Shown here one piece after another: positions 1-8,326 of a stretch of 63,029 nt of DNA. Below the pieces are notes generated by a model. The model made no database searches. It worked only from the letters and a program-made list of their open reading frames with translations, and had not been told where the DNA came from. Position 1 is the stretch's first letter. Every line of letters starts with the position of its first letter. The DNA is taken from NCBI GenBank assembly GCA_036010965.1, contig DASCMO010000145.1:1-63029 (forward strand), written 5' to 3'. Made by a program: the position numbers and the translations under genes. The DNA is from GCA-2686265 sp036010965. Its GTDB lineage: Bacteria > Planctomycetota > UBA1135 > GCA-002686595.

Positions 1-1301
1 CGGTAGATCGTGCGCGGGTAGGGAATGCACTCGCGCACGTGTTCGACGCCCGCGATCCAGCCCACGAAGCGCTCCAGGCCCAGGCCAAAGCCCGCGTGCG
101 GGACGCTTCCGTAGCGCCGCAGGTCGAGGAACCAGTCGAAAGCCTCGCGCGGCAGGTCGTGAGCCTCGATGCGCTCGAGCAGCAGGTCGAGGTCGTCCTC
201 GCGCTGACTGCCGCCGATGATCTCCCCCACCCCCTCCGGGCCGAGCACGTCCACGCACAGAGCGCGCGTGTCGTCGGCCGGGTCGTGCTTCATGTAGAAG
301 GCCTTCACCCCCACCGGATAGTGGGTGATCATCAGCGGCCGATCGTAGGCGGCCGAGAGGATCGTCTCGTCGGGAGCCCCGAAGTCGGAGCCGGGGACGA
401 AGTCCGAGTCCGGGTGCGCGACGAGCAGCGCGGCCGCCTCGTCGTAGGTCAGGCGCGGAAAGGGCGGGAGCACGGCTTCGAGGCGAGCGGTGTCGCGCTC
501 GAGGATCTCCAGTTCCGTCGGGCAGCGTTCGAGCACCTCCGCGATCACAGAGCAGATCATGTCCTGGGCGAGCTGCATGATGTCCTCGAGGTCGGCGTAG
601 GCGACCTCGGGCTCGAGCATCCAGAACTCCGTCAAGTGCCGGCGCGTCTTGGACTTCTCCGCGCGGAAGGTCGGGCCGAAGCAGTACACGCGCCCGAGCG
701 CCATGGCGGAGGCCTCCGCGTAGAGCTGGCCGGACTGGGTCAAGTAGGCCGTATCGCCGAAGTAGTCCACCTCGAACAGGGTCGAGGTCCCCTCGCAGGC
801 GTTGGGGGTGAACATCGGCGAATCGACGCAGGTGAAGTCGCGCTCGTCGAAGAAGCGCCGCAGGGCCGTCATCACCCGGTGGCGGATGCGCATGATCGCC
901 CACGGTCGACGGGAGCGCAGCCAGAGGTGGCGCTGGCCAAGCAGAAAGTCGGCTCCGTGCTCCTTGGGAGTGATCGGGTAGCCGTCGACGACCTGGTGCA
1001 GGGTGACGTCATCGACGCCCAGCTCGACCCCGCCCGGTGCACGCTCGTCGGCCTTGACCGTGCCCGTCACCGAGAGGCTCGTCTCCTGGCCGACGTGCGA
1101 GAGGCGCTCGAACAGCTCGGCGTCCACATTACCCTTGAAGACCACGCACTGAACGACGCCGCTCCCGTCGCGCACCTGCAGGAAGTGCAGCTTGCCCTTG
1201 GAGCTCTTGTTGTAGAGCCAGCCGTGGAGGGTGACGGTCTCGCCGACGTGCTCGAGGAGGCGAGAGACGATCGTGTCGCCAGGGATAACATCGTCAGGCA
1301 T
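1..1301 (-). CDS. asnS: Asparaginyl-tRNA synthetase (3' end cut by window edge)
   Basis: Class IIb aminoacyl-tRNA synthetase that charges tRNA-Asn in the cytoplasm. The visible 433 codons start with an OB-fold anticodon-binding region (about residues 15-110). They continue into the catalytic core with motif 2 (FGPTFRAEKS followed by RHLTEFWMLEPE) and the motif 3 region GFGLGLERFVGW close to the end. The last residues seen, CIPYPRTIY, match the usual C-terminus of AsnRS, so only about ten residues are lost beyond position 1. The ATG at 1301 is preceded by GAGGA about nine bases upstream. It lies 12 bp downstream of the next minus-strand gene and is probably cotranscribed with it. AspRS is excluded by length and by the lack of the bacterial GAD insertion. 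Confidence 0.97.
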   Translation of the reverse strand, partial: MPDDVIPGDTIVSRLLEHVGETVTLHGWLYNKSSKGKLHFLQVRDGSGVVQCVVFKGNVDAELFERLSHVGQETSLSVTGTVKADERAPGGVELGVDDVTLHQVVDGYPITPKEHGADFLLGQRHLWLRSRRPWAIMRIRHRVMTALRRFFDERDFTCVDSPMFTPNACEGTSTLFEVDYFGDTAYLTQSGQLYAEASAMALGRVYCFGPTFRAEKSKTRRHLTEFWMLEPEVAYADLEDIMQLAQDMICSVIAEVLERCPTELEILERDTARLEAVLPPFPRLTYDEAAALLVAHPDSDFVPGSDFGAPDETILSAAYDRPLMITHYPVGVKAFYMKHDPADDTRALCVDVLGPEGVGEIIGGSQREDDLDLLLERIEAHDLPREAFDWFLDLRRYGSVPHAGFGLGLERFVGWIAGVEHVRECIPYPRTIY

Positions 1302-1313
1302 GAAACGGAGTCC

Positions 1314-1883
1314 TCAAGGAAACATGGAATGGGCAGTCCGCAAATCAACCTCGGCGATCACGCCGTCGCGCACGCGCACGCGCCCCTTGCAGAACGCGCC
1401 GCCGCGGCGGGCCTCCACCAGGACGTCCGCCTCGAGCGCTCCGTCCGCCAGGCCCTCGGGCGGCGAGAGGAGCTGGATGCCCTCGTAGCCCATGGCGAGC
1501 AGGCGGTTGGTGATCCGCTCACCGAGGGGGACTGCCTGGGCCGGATCGAGCGCGCTCTCACCGGAGCGACCACGCTCCTCGGCCAGGGACAGGATCCGCT
1601 CGTTGAGCCGCTTCTGGGAGTCCCGCAGCTCGCCCAGGAGATGCTCGAGCCGACCGAGGTCAAGGCCCTCGCTGACCTCCACGATGCGCTCGAGGTCCTC
1701 ACCCAGGGCATTGACCGCATCGACGGCCTCGAGGCGCTCGGTGACCAGGCGCAGACGCCAGAGGATCAGGGACAGGAGTGCGCAGGCGACCACGCCCAGG
1801 ATCAGCAAGGCCGCTCCGATGGACAGACCGGCTATACCGTCTGAGGGGTCGAGCAAGGCCAGGCTCTGCAGGGGACGCACCAT
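1314..1883 (-). CDS. Membrane-anchored coiled-coil protein, unknown function
   Basis: A 189-aa protein that I do not recognise. Residues about 17-43 form one hydrophobic transmembrane segment. Residues about 45-115 are rich in Leu/Glu/Arg with heptad character (LERLEAVDAV, LGELRDSQKRLNERI), suggesting a coiled coil. The C-terminal 70 residues look like a small alpha/beta domain ending in a repeated charged pattern (VLVEARRGGAF, GRVRVRDGVIAEVDL). The ATG at 1883 is divergent from the antiporter gene at 1931. The stop is 12 bp before asnS, so the two probably form an operon; no functional link to tRNA charging is visible. Confidence 0.75.
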   Translation of the reverse strand: MVRPLQSLALLDPSDGIAGLSIGAALLILGVVACALLSLILWRLRLVTERLEAVDAVNALGEDLERIVEVSEGLDLGRLEHLLGELRDSQKRLNERILSLAEERGRSGESALDPAQAVPLGERITNRLLAMGYEGIQLLSPPEGLADGALEADVLVEARRGGAFCKGRVRVRDGVIAEVDLRTAHSMFP

Positions 1884-1930
1884 GGCAGCTATTCTACCGC
1901 GGCGGCCCGAGAGTCCGTACCATCCGCCAC

Positions 1931-4027
1931 ATGACGCGCGTCGTGAGCGGCCTCTTCCTGGTCCTGCTGCTGGCGGGCGTGTTCGTGCTGGGCGAGCCGC
2001 CGCGCTCGCGCCTGGCGACTTTGAGCGTGCCCGAGATCCTGGCCGAGGGCGTGGCGAGGGGTCCAGCAGGCGAGGTCGTGCTCCTGCGTACCCTGCTCCT
2101 CGCCTCGGCCGCCTTCCAGGAGACGGGCCCCGGCGCGGGGCGCTTTTCCCTCGGCGAGGTACACGCCCTCGTCGACGGCGAGAGCCTGGACGACGCTCGC
2201 ACGGACGCCGCCCTGCGCCAGGCCCTCGCGCGCGGCCTGCGCGAGGCGGCCGGGAAGGAGGGGGTCACCCTCGACGTGCTCGGCGAGCAGGCGGCCGTTC
2301 CGACCGGAGGCATGGACCTACGCCTGCAGGCGGATGGCGCTGTCCTGCACCTCTCCTGGAACGTGGCCGACGAGCGGTCCGCCGGACACGCCTTTCCCTG
2401 GAAGGCGCCCAGCAAGCGCTCGCTCTTGCCGCCCCTGGTCGCGATCGGCCTGGCCCTGCTTTTGCGCAAGCCCGTACCGGCTCTCTTCCTGGGGGTGTTG
2501 ACCGCCGCCTTCCTGCTGCGCTTCGAGGCCGGTGAGGGGTTCGTCGCAAGCACCGGCGGAGGCTTCGTGGACCTCTTCCGCATCTTCCTCGGCGATCAAC
2601 TCGCCGACAGCGAACGCCAGTACATCGTCGTGTTCGTGGTCGCCATGCTCGCGATGGTGGGCATCGTCACGCGCAACGGCGGCCTGCGCGGGATCATGGG
2701 CATAGTGGCGCGCTTGGCGGGCGGCGTGCGCAAGACGCAGATCGCCGCCTACCTGATGGGACTGGCGGTCTTCTTCGACGACTACGCCAACACGATCCTG
2801 GTGGGCAGCACCATGCGCCCCCTGACCGACAAGCTGCGCATCGCGCGCGAGAAGCTGGCCTACATCGTCGACAGCACGGCGGCCCCCGTGGCGGGAATCT
2901 CGATCTTCAGCACCTGGATCGCCTTCGAGGTCTCAACCTTCAGCGCCCAGCTCCCCCTCGCCGGCCTGGCGCCCGCCGACGGCTACGCGGTCTTCCTCGA
3001 CACCCTTCCCTACCGGTTCTACTGCATCTTCAGCCTGGTGCTGGTGGCGGTGGTGGTCACGAGCGGCCGCGACCTCGGCCCGATGCTCACGGCCGAACGA
3101 CGCGCCCGGACGACGGGCCAGCTCGTGCGCCCCGGCGGCGAGCCGATGGTGAGCGACATCGCCACCACCATGCAGCCCGCGCCGGGCGTCGCGATCCTGG
3201 CCCACCGCGCCCTGATCCCGCTGGGCGCCTTCATCGTCGTGACCCTCTTCGAGATCGCGCGGCGCGGCGGCGCCTTCGGCATGCCCACCGAACGACTCTT
3301 CTCTCTTGAGGGCATCACGACGGTCCTGTTCGACGGTAGCGGCAGCAAGCCCCTGGCCATCGGCTCCAGCGCCGGACTGGGGCTGGCGGTGCTCTTCTCC
3401 CTGGCTGCCGGGCTGCGGGGCGAGATCTGGGACGCGGCCTGGAAGACCCTGCGCGCCATGGGCGTGGCGCTAGTGATCCTCTACCTGGCCTGGATGCTGG
3501 GGGCAGCCTGCGGCGAGATCGGCACGGCGCGTTTCCTGGCCGCGGCCCTGGGGGACATGGCCGCACCCCTCATCCTACCCGCCGTCCTGTTCGCCCTCTC
3601 GGGCGCCGTCGCCTTCGCGACCGGCTCCTCCTGGGGAACGATGAGCATCCTCTTGCCACTGGTCGTCGGCCTCTCCTTCACTCTCGGCCAGGGAGTCGAG
3701 GTCGGCGGCGAGCCCGCAGGCTACTTCCTGATGGTGCTCTCGATCGGGGCCGTGCTCGAAGGATCGATCTTCGGCGATCACTGCTCCCCCATCTCCGACA
3801 CGACCGTGCTCTCTTCGGTCGCCGCCGCCTCGGACCACATCGATCATGTGCGCACCCAGGCGCCCTACGCCCTGCTCGCCATGAGCGTGGCCATGGTCGC
3901 GGGCTACCTGCCCTGCGCCTTCTTCGACCTCTCGCCATGGATCGCCCTGCTAGGCGGCAGCGCGATCTTGATCCTGATCCTGCGCGTGTTCGGGCGTCAC
4001 GCGGACGAACCGCAGTCCGCCGTCTGA
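1931..4027 (+). CDS. NhaC-family Na+/H+ antiporter with N-terminal extracytoplasmic extension
   Basis: A 698-aa secondary transporter of the NhaC (Na_H_antiporter) family, expected to exchange Na+ for H+ across the cytoplasmic membrane. The family signature GDHCSPISDTTVLSS is present near residue 615, along with VFFDDYANTILVGSTMRP and ATGSSWGTMSILLPL. About a dozen hydrophobic segments follow residue 160. Unusually, residues 1-20 form a signal anchor and about 21-155 form a soluble charged domain before the first transporter helix. The ATG at 1931 was chosen because it begins with a hydrophobic leader; no clear Shine-Dalgarno is visible. It is transcribed divergently from the gene ending at 1883. 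The sequence does not decide the substrate; lactate/malate exchangers belong to the same family. Confidence 0.9.
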   Translation: MTRVVSGLFLVLLLAGVFVLGEPPRSRLATLSVPEILAEGVARGPAGEVVLLRTLLLASAAFQETGPGAGRFSLGEVHALVDGESLDDARTDAALRQALARGLREAAGKEGVTLDVLGEQAAVPTGGMDLRLQADGAVLHLSWNVADERSAGHAFPWKAPSKRSLLPPLVAIGLALLLRKPVPALFLGVLTAAFLLRFEAGEGFVASTGGGFVDLFRIFLGDQLADSERQYIVVFVVAMLAMVGIVTRNGGLRGIMGIVARLAGGVRKTQIAAYLMGLAVFFDDYANTILVGSTMRPLTDKLRIAREKLAYIVDSTAAPVAGISIFSTWIAFEVSTFSAQLPLAGLAPADGYAVFLDTLPYRFYCIFSLVLVAVVVTSGRDLGPMLTAERRARTTGQLVRPGGEPMVSDIATTMQPAPGVAILAHRALIPLGAFIVVTLFEIARRGGAFGMPTERLFSLEGITTVLFDGSGSKPLAIGSSAGLGLAVLFSLAAGLRGEIWDAAWKTLRAMGVALVILYLAWMLGAACGEIGTARFLAAALGDMAAPLILPAVLFALSGAVAFATGSSWGTMSILLPLVVGLSFTLGQGVEVGGEPAGYFLMVLSIGAVLEGSIFGDHCSPISDTTVLSSVAAASDHIDHVRTQAPYALLAMSVAMVAGYLPCAFFDLSPWIALLGGSAILILILRVFGRHADEPQSAV

Positions 4028-4136
4028 GTTCGAGCGGGCGTCTCGCTCCGTCCCTCGCGGCGCACTCCCCGTTCGGGTACCCTCCGCGACACCGCCCGCC
4101 CCGTCCTTCGTCCCCATCACGAGAGAGGGGATTCGC

Positions 4137-5597
4137 ATGGGATTCGTCCGTATGGCGTTGCGCAACCCCTACGCCGTCATCGTAGGGGTCCTGGCGGTGT
4201 GCGTCCTGGGACTTTTCTCCTACCAGCGCCTGCCCAAGGACCTGCTGCCGATCTTCCGCACGCCCGCGGTCCAGATCCTGACCCTCTACCCGGGCATGCC
4301 GCCCGAGGTCGTCGAGCGGGACATCATGTCGCGCCTCCAGCGCTGGACTGGGCAGTCGGTCGGCATCTCCCACCAGGAGGCCAAGGCGATGCTGGGCGTG
4401 TGCATCGTCAAGGACTTCTTCCGCGAGGACATCTCCCACGCGGACGCCATATCCCAGGTGACCTCCCTGGCGATGTCGGACCTGTTCTACCTCCCGCCGG
4501 GCACCCTGCCGCCGATGGTGATGCCCTTCGACCCGACGGCGTCCGTGCCGCTCTGCCTGCTGGCGGTCTCGTCGGACACGATGAGCGAGAAGGAGCTCTA
4601 CGACACCGCCTACCACGAGGGGCGCAACCGGCTGCAGTCGATCGCCGGGGTGGTCGCGCCGGCGGTCTACGGCGGTGCGCTGCGGCGCATCCTGGCCTAC
4701 GTCGACCGCGACGACCTCGAGGCGCGAAACCTGTCCCTGATGGAGGTCGTGCAGGCGGTCCAGCGCTCGAACCCCTTCGTACCCACCGGCAGCGCAAAGC
4801 TGGGAGACTTCGACTACCTCGTGCTCTCCAACGCGATGGTCGAGGAGGTCGAGGAGCTGAACGACACGCCGATCCGCATTGACGAGAACGGGCCGGTGTT
4901 CCTGGGGGACGTGGGCGAGGCGCGCGACAGCTTCCAGATCCAGTCCAACATCGTGCGCATCAACGGTAAGCGGCGTCTGTACGTGCCGATCTACCGCCAG
5001 CCGGGAGCGAACTCCCTGGCGATCGTGGACGAGGTGCGCTCGCGCATCGACCAGATCGAGGCGCGCATCAAGGAATTCGACGACAGCGGCAAGACCGACG
5101 ACCTCGACATGTCGGTCGTCATGGACCAGTCCCAGGGCATCCGGGCGACGATCAGGACCCTGGTCCAGAACGGCCTGTTCGGGATCCTGCTCGTGGGCCT
5201 GGTAGTGCTGGCCTTCCTGCGCAGCGTACGCTCGACCGCGCTCGTCCTGATCGCCATCCCGATCGGCCTGCTAGGTGCGGGGATCGGCATGTTCTTCACC
5301 GGGAACACCCTCAACTCGATGACCCTGGGAGGGCTCGCCCTCTCGGTCGGAGTCCTGGTGGATCAGGCGATCGTGGTGACCGAGAACATCTCGCGCCACC
5401 TGCGGATGGGGAAGACGCGCGCCCAGGCGGCCCTCGACCTGGCGCTCCTGCGCGTCGAGGAGGGCGCCGGCCTCCTGCTCGAAGCCCTCGAGGCGGACCT
5501 CGACCTCTCGCGCGCGCGACGCTCCCTGGTGCGCGCCGTGGGCGACTTCAATCGCGCCCAGTACGCCCTGTTGCGCGCCGTGGGCGGCGCGGACTGA
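4137..5597 (+). CDS. Truncated RND efflux permease fused to a TolC-type C-terminal tail
   Basis: This 486-aa reading frame starts as a normal RND (AcrB-like) permease. TM1 is at residues 10-30 (YAVIVGVLAVCVLGLFSYQR), then the first periplasmic porter domain, then TM2-TM4 at about 340-420 ending in GVLVDQAIVVTENISRHL. RND permeases run to about 1000-1050 aa, but here the match stops near residue 437 (RAQAALDLA). The last 50 residues (LLRVEEGAGLLLEALEADL, SRARRSLVRAVGDF, AQYALLRAVGG) instead resemble the C-terminal helices of a TolC/OprM outer-membrane factor. The ATG at 4137 follows GAGAGGGG. The product lacks half the permease and cannot form a normal pump. An in-frame deletion through a permease/outer-membrane-factor operon is the simplest reading; an assembly join is the alternative. 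Confidence 0.85.
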   Translation: MGFVRMALRNPYAVIVGVLAVCVLGLFSYQRLPKDLLPIFRTPAVQILTLYPGMPPEVVERDIMSRLQRWTGQSVGISHQEAKAMLGVCIVKDFFREDISHADAISQVTSLAMSDLFYLPPGTLPPMVMPFDPTASVPLCLLAVSSDTMSEKELYDTAYHEGRNRLQSIAGVVAPAVYGGALRRILAYVDRDDLEARNLSLMEVVQAVQRSNPFVPTGSAKLGDFDYLVLSNAMVEEVEELNDTPIRIDENGPVFLGDVGEARDSFQIQSNIVRINGKRRLYVPIYRQPGANSLAIVDEVRSRIDQIEARIKEFDDSGKTDDLDMSVVMDQSQGIRATIRTLVQNGLFGILLVGLVVLAFLRSVRSTALVLIAIPIGLLGAGIGMFFTGNTLNSMTLGGLALSVGVLVDQAIVVTENISRHLRMGKTRAQAALDLALLRVEEGAGLLLEALEADLDLSRARRSLVRAVGDFNRAQYALLRAVGGAD

Positions 5598-5603
5598 ACT
5601 CCC

Positions 5604-6854
5604 TCAGCGCCCGCGAGGCCAGAGGGCGCAGACGGCCGCCAGGAGGGCGCAGACGGCCAGCCAGGCGTCGATGGGCAGGCGCGCCTCGAGCACTCGTCGC
5701 GAGGGAGCGGGCGCGAGGGGGAACGCGCTGCCCGGCGGCCCTGCCCCGCGCCGCTCGGCGATGGGGACGCATCCGGCCGGAGGCAGGCAGGCCCGGTCGA
5801 GCAGCGCGGACCAGGAGACAGCGAAGGCCGCCGCATCGCCCGTGAGAAGCTCGAAGGCCTGCAGGGCGCAGACGACGCGCCCGGGGCCGAAGACGACGCG
5901 CCGCAGGTCGTCGGCCAGCCAGGCGGCGAGCGGTCCGCGCGCGTCCGTGAGGGGAGCTTCCAGGGCCAGGGCCCGCGCGCCCCAGCCGTCTCGACCCACG
6001 CGCACGCCCGGGCTCGCTGTACCGGCGACGCCGCGCAGCTCGAGCAGCGTGCTCGCCAGCACTCGGTCCGTGACCGCCAGGCCGCGCTCCTGCGCCCAGA
6101 GGATCGCCAGGTCGCGCACCTCGCGCGCCAGGGGGGGCACCACGGCCAAGGTCGGCGGCGCTCCGCTCGCGGGCCCGGTGAGCAGGCGCTCGCCGTCCCA
6201 GGTCACCTCGCCCGCGCGCGTGAGGCCCACGCGACCGGGGACCGCCGGTCCGCCCGCCGCCACCCAGCCTGCGCGGGTCGGCTCCGGATCGGGCCGGCCG
6301 TCGCTGAGCCAGAACAACCCGGAAGCATCCAGGCCCTTCCAGCTCGGTGCGGGCCGCGCCACCACCGGAGCATCGAGCCAGGCCCGAGGCGCATCAACTC
6401 CCCCGTGAGCGCGGCGCTCCCCGTCCACGAACTCGACCCACTCGACCTCGTCGCCGGGGGCCAGCAGGGTCGCGAACGCCGCGCCAACGAGGTCCAGAGC
6501 GCGCTCGATGCGAGTCCGCTCGCCGTGCATCAAGTACATGGACGGGCTGCGGTCCACGATCACCGTCCAGCTCCGGCCTGCAGGCTCTCGCCCCTGGCGC
6601 GGACCGGCGAGGGCCAGAGCGCCCAGAGTCAGGGCCGCGCAGAGCAGCCACAGGCGCGGAGGGACCGAGCGGCGCAGGCGCTCGTCGTCGCGGCGCGGCA
6701 GGCCGCCGAGGTCGCGCCACAGGCCCAGGGTACCGGTCGCCCGCGCCATCGGTCGCGAGCGCGCGCGGTGCGTGAGGAGCAACAGCACGGGCAGGACCAG
6801 AGCCGCCAGGCCCGCCGGACGCGTCCATTCCAGATTCGTCAGGGCGTCGAACAT
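5604..6854 (-). CDS. BatA-like membrane protein with VWA domain
   Basis: A 416-aa protein with the aerotolerance-regulator (BatA) N-terminal membrane hairpin. TM segments lie at about 12-28 and 72-92, followed by a von Willebrand A domain whose metal-binding DxSxS is DRSPS (VIVDRSPSMYL). A last TM is near the C-terminus (WLAVCALLAAVCALW). Such proteins are usually encoded directly after a MoxR ATPase and a DUF58 protein and are thought to help assemble envelope proteins. Here the DUF58 gene lies 1.5 kb upstream on the same strand (8327-9223), with foreign-looking DNA between them. The ATG at 6854 was chosen because it begins the conserved hydrophobic hairpin; upstream codons are arginine-rich and unlike protein. 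Confidence 0.8.
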   Translation of the reverse strand: MFDALTNLEWTRPAGLAALVLPVLLLLTHRARSRPMARATGTLGLWRDLGGLPRRDDERLRRSVPPRLWLLCAALTLGALALAGPRQGREPAGRSWTVIVDRSPSMYLMHGERTRIERALDLVGAAFATLLAPGDEVEWVEFVDGERRAHGGVDAPRAWLDAPVVARPAPSWKGLDASGLFWLSDGRPDPEPTRAGWVAAGGPAVPGRVGLTRAGEVTWDGERLLTGPASGAPPTLAVVPPLAREVRDLAILWAQERGLAVTDRVLASTLLELRGVAGTASPGVRVGRDGWGARALALEAPLTDARGPLAAWLADDLRRVVFGPGRVVCALQAFELLTGDAAAFAVSWSALLDRACLPPAGCVPIAERRGAGPPGSAFPLAPAPSRRVLEARLPIDAWLAVCALLAAVCALWPRGR

Positions 6855-6969
6855 GGATGGTGGGGGGAGGTGGTCGTCATGGCACCGAATGACCTGTCGA
6901 GCGGGCCGAGCTCTGCCGATACCCGTTGGGTCCATAAATAGAAGCGTGCCCTTCTCAGCAAGGCTTGGC

Positions 6970-7083
6970 CTACTTCTTCTTCTTCCAGGCCCCGAACTTC
7001 GGCACAGGGTAGACCCTTGCGCGCTTTGCCCAGGCTTCCCATGCCTCGGCCAGTTGCTTGGCGCGTTCAGGCTGTTGAGCCGC
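6970..7083 (-). pseudogene. C-terminal remnant of an arylsulfatase
   Basis: Reading the minus strand from about 7083 to the stop at 6970 gives AAQQPERAKQLAEAWEAW, then AKRARVYPVPKFGAWKKKK. This matches the last 35-40 residues of planctomycete-type arylsulfatases, which end in a Leu/Trp helix and a WAKRxxVxPxP tail. Upstream of 7083 the match dissolves; the expected ELYDxExDRTELNDL sequence can only be glimpsed with frame changes and missing bases. The companion N-terminal piece lies at 8090-8203, with an unrelated intact gene in between. I read this as the eroded end of a broken sulfatase gene; length and position make a functional peptide unlikely. Confidence 0.6.
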
Positions 7084-7157
7084 TGAGTTGGTCGCCGACA
7101 TCGAGGCCAACGCGATTTCGCTCGGCGGCCAGCTGGCACCCGAAGGGTTGTGAACCT

Positions 7158-8066
7158 TCACCCGCCCAGGCAAACGCGTGCGGTGACCGGGTAGTGATCG
7201 GAGGGGTATCGCCCTCCGCGCGGTTCCTGGTCGATGCCAGCGCCCAGCGTCTGCACGCCCGGGGTGACAAAGATGTAATCGATCTTCGCGCCGTTGCGTC
7301 GGCCGGAGTACCCGCCGTTGCCCGTACCGACCTGCTCCTGGTCGGGGTGCATGACGCGGAAGGTGTCGACGAGCGCGACCGGCGGAGCGACCTGCGCATC
7401 GCCGCCCTTGAGGTAGTCGATCACGGGGTTGCCTTCGCCGGCATTGAAGTCGCCCGTGAGGATGACGGGGATTCCCTGCTCAACCTCGGCAACCCGTTGA
7501 GCGATCAGCCGCGCGGAGTTCAACCGTGAGGGCTGGGACCTGTGGTCCAGGTGGGTGTTGAAGACATAGAACACGACGCCCGTTTGCAGGTCGGCCAGCC
7601 GGACCCAAGTGCACACGCGGTGGTAGCCGTTACCCCAGCTCCGAGAGACGACGTCGGGCGTATCGGAGAGCCAGAAAGTGCCGGAGTCTTCAACGTCGAA
7701 GCGCTCTTCGAGGATGAGGATCGACGAGTGTTCCCCGCTTCTTGCTCCGTCGCGCCCTTCGCCGATCGCGCGGTACTGGGGCAAGCATCCCTCTAACGCA
7801 TCGAGCTGGAAGTCGAACGCCTCTTGGATGCCGACGATGTCCGGCGCGTTGTCGCGGAGAACTGCGCAGACCAGCTCGCGCCGGTGCTCCCACGCGTTGT
7901 CACCATCGTTCGCCCGGCCGTTGCGAATGTTAAAGCTCATCACATCCAGCTCCACGGCCTGATCGGCAGGCGCGGACGCCAGACATCCCGTCAGTGCGCA
8001 TGCAAGAAAAAGCAGCAGGCTTGTGGGAAAGAGCGGAAACCGGTTTCGTTGATGGGTCTGCATCAT
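7158..8066 (-). CDS. Secreted lipoprotein of the endonuclease/exonuclease/phosphatase family
   Basis: A 302-aa protein with a lipoprotein signal peptide (lipobox LTGC near residue 25) and a complete endonuclease/exonuclease/phosphatase fold. Hallmarks in order are MSFNIRNG, GIQEAF (metal-binding Glu), NTHLDH, LTGDFNAGEGN, GAKIDYIFV and PSDHYPV (catalytic Asp-His pair). It probably hydrolyses phosphodiesters or phosphomonoesters outside the cytoplasmic membrane; the substrate could be nucleic acid, lipid or sugar phosphate. The ATG at 8066 begins the Met-Met of the signal peptide; a TTG at 8087 is possible. By eye its GC content is lower than its neighbours', and it sits between two fragments of a sulfatase gene, so it looks acquired. 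Confidence 0.88.
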   Translation of the reverse strand: MMQTHQRNRFPLFPTSLLLFLACALTGCLASAPADQAVELDVMSFNIRNGRANDGDNAWEHRRELVCAVLRDNAPDIVGIQEAFDFQLDALEGCLPQYRAIGEGRDGARSGEHSSILILEERFDVEDSGTFWLSDTPDVVSRSWGNGYHRVCTWVRLADLQTGVVFYVFNTHLDHRSQPSRLNSARLIAQRVAEVEQGIPVILTGDFNAGEGNPVIDYLKGGDAQVAPPVALVDTFRVMHPDQEQVGTGNGGYSGRRNGAKIDYIFVTPGVQTLGAGIDQEPRGGRYPSDHYPVTARVCLGG

Positions 8067-8089
8067 GCGGACATTGTGGCGCACCAATC

Positions 8090-8203
8090 ATTGAGCACGC
8101 CGCGGTAGCCGGACAGCTTGAAGTCATTGACCATGTGGCCGACGCTGGCCTGGTGTGAGTACAGCCCGGTCAAGAGCGCCTCACGCCTCGGGCAACAGCG
8201 CCC
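8090..8203 (-). pseudogene. N-terminal remnant of an arylsulfatase (formylglycine motif region)
   Basis: The minus strand from 8203 to 8090 reads GRCCPRREALLTGLYSHQ followed by ASVGHMVNDFKLSGYRGVLN. This is the active-site region of type I sulfatases, with the CxPxR formylglycine motif intact as CCPRR, followed by the typical LLTGLYPHQxGxGHM stretch. The start of the gene (DDxGxxDLGCYG region) cannot be recognised upstream, and downstream the reading frame runs into the start of the phosphatase-family lipoprotein gene. Together with 6970-7083 it represents both ends of one sulfatase gene whose centre has been replaced. Confidence 0.65.
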
Positions 8204-8326
8204 GGGGACGACCCTGACGGGTCGCCGGGGACGGCGGAATGCACAGGGTGCCGTCAGGGGACGAGAGGGAGCCGAAGGCGACCGATCGCGCATTTTGGTG
8301 TGCTGCGTCTTCATGAATGCTGCGGG

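Noticed and set aside
39..1844. 601-codon open frame on the plus strand across asnS
   Set aside because: It is the mirror of asnS, whose frame shows the full class II synthetase motifs; the plus frame has no motif and typical shadow composition.
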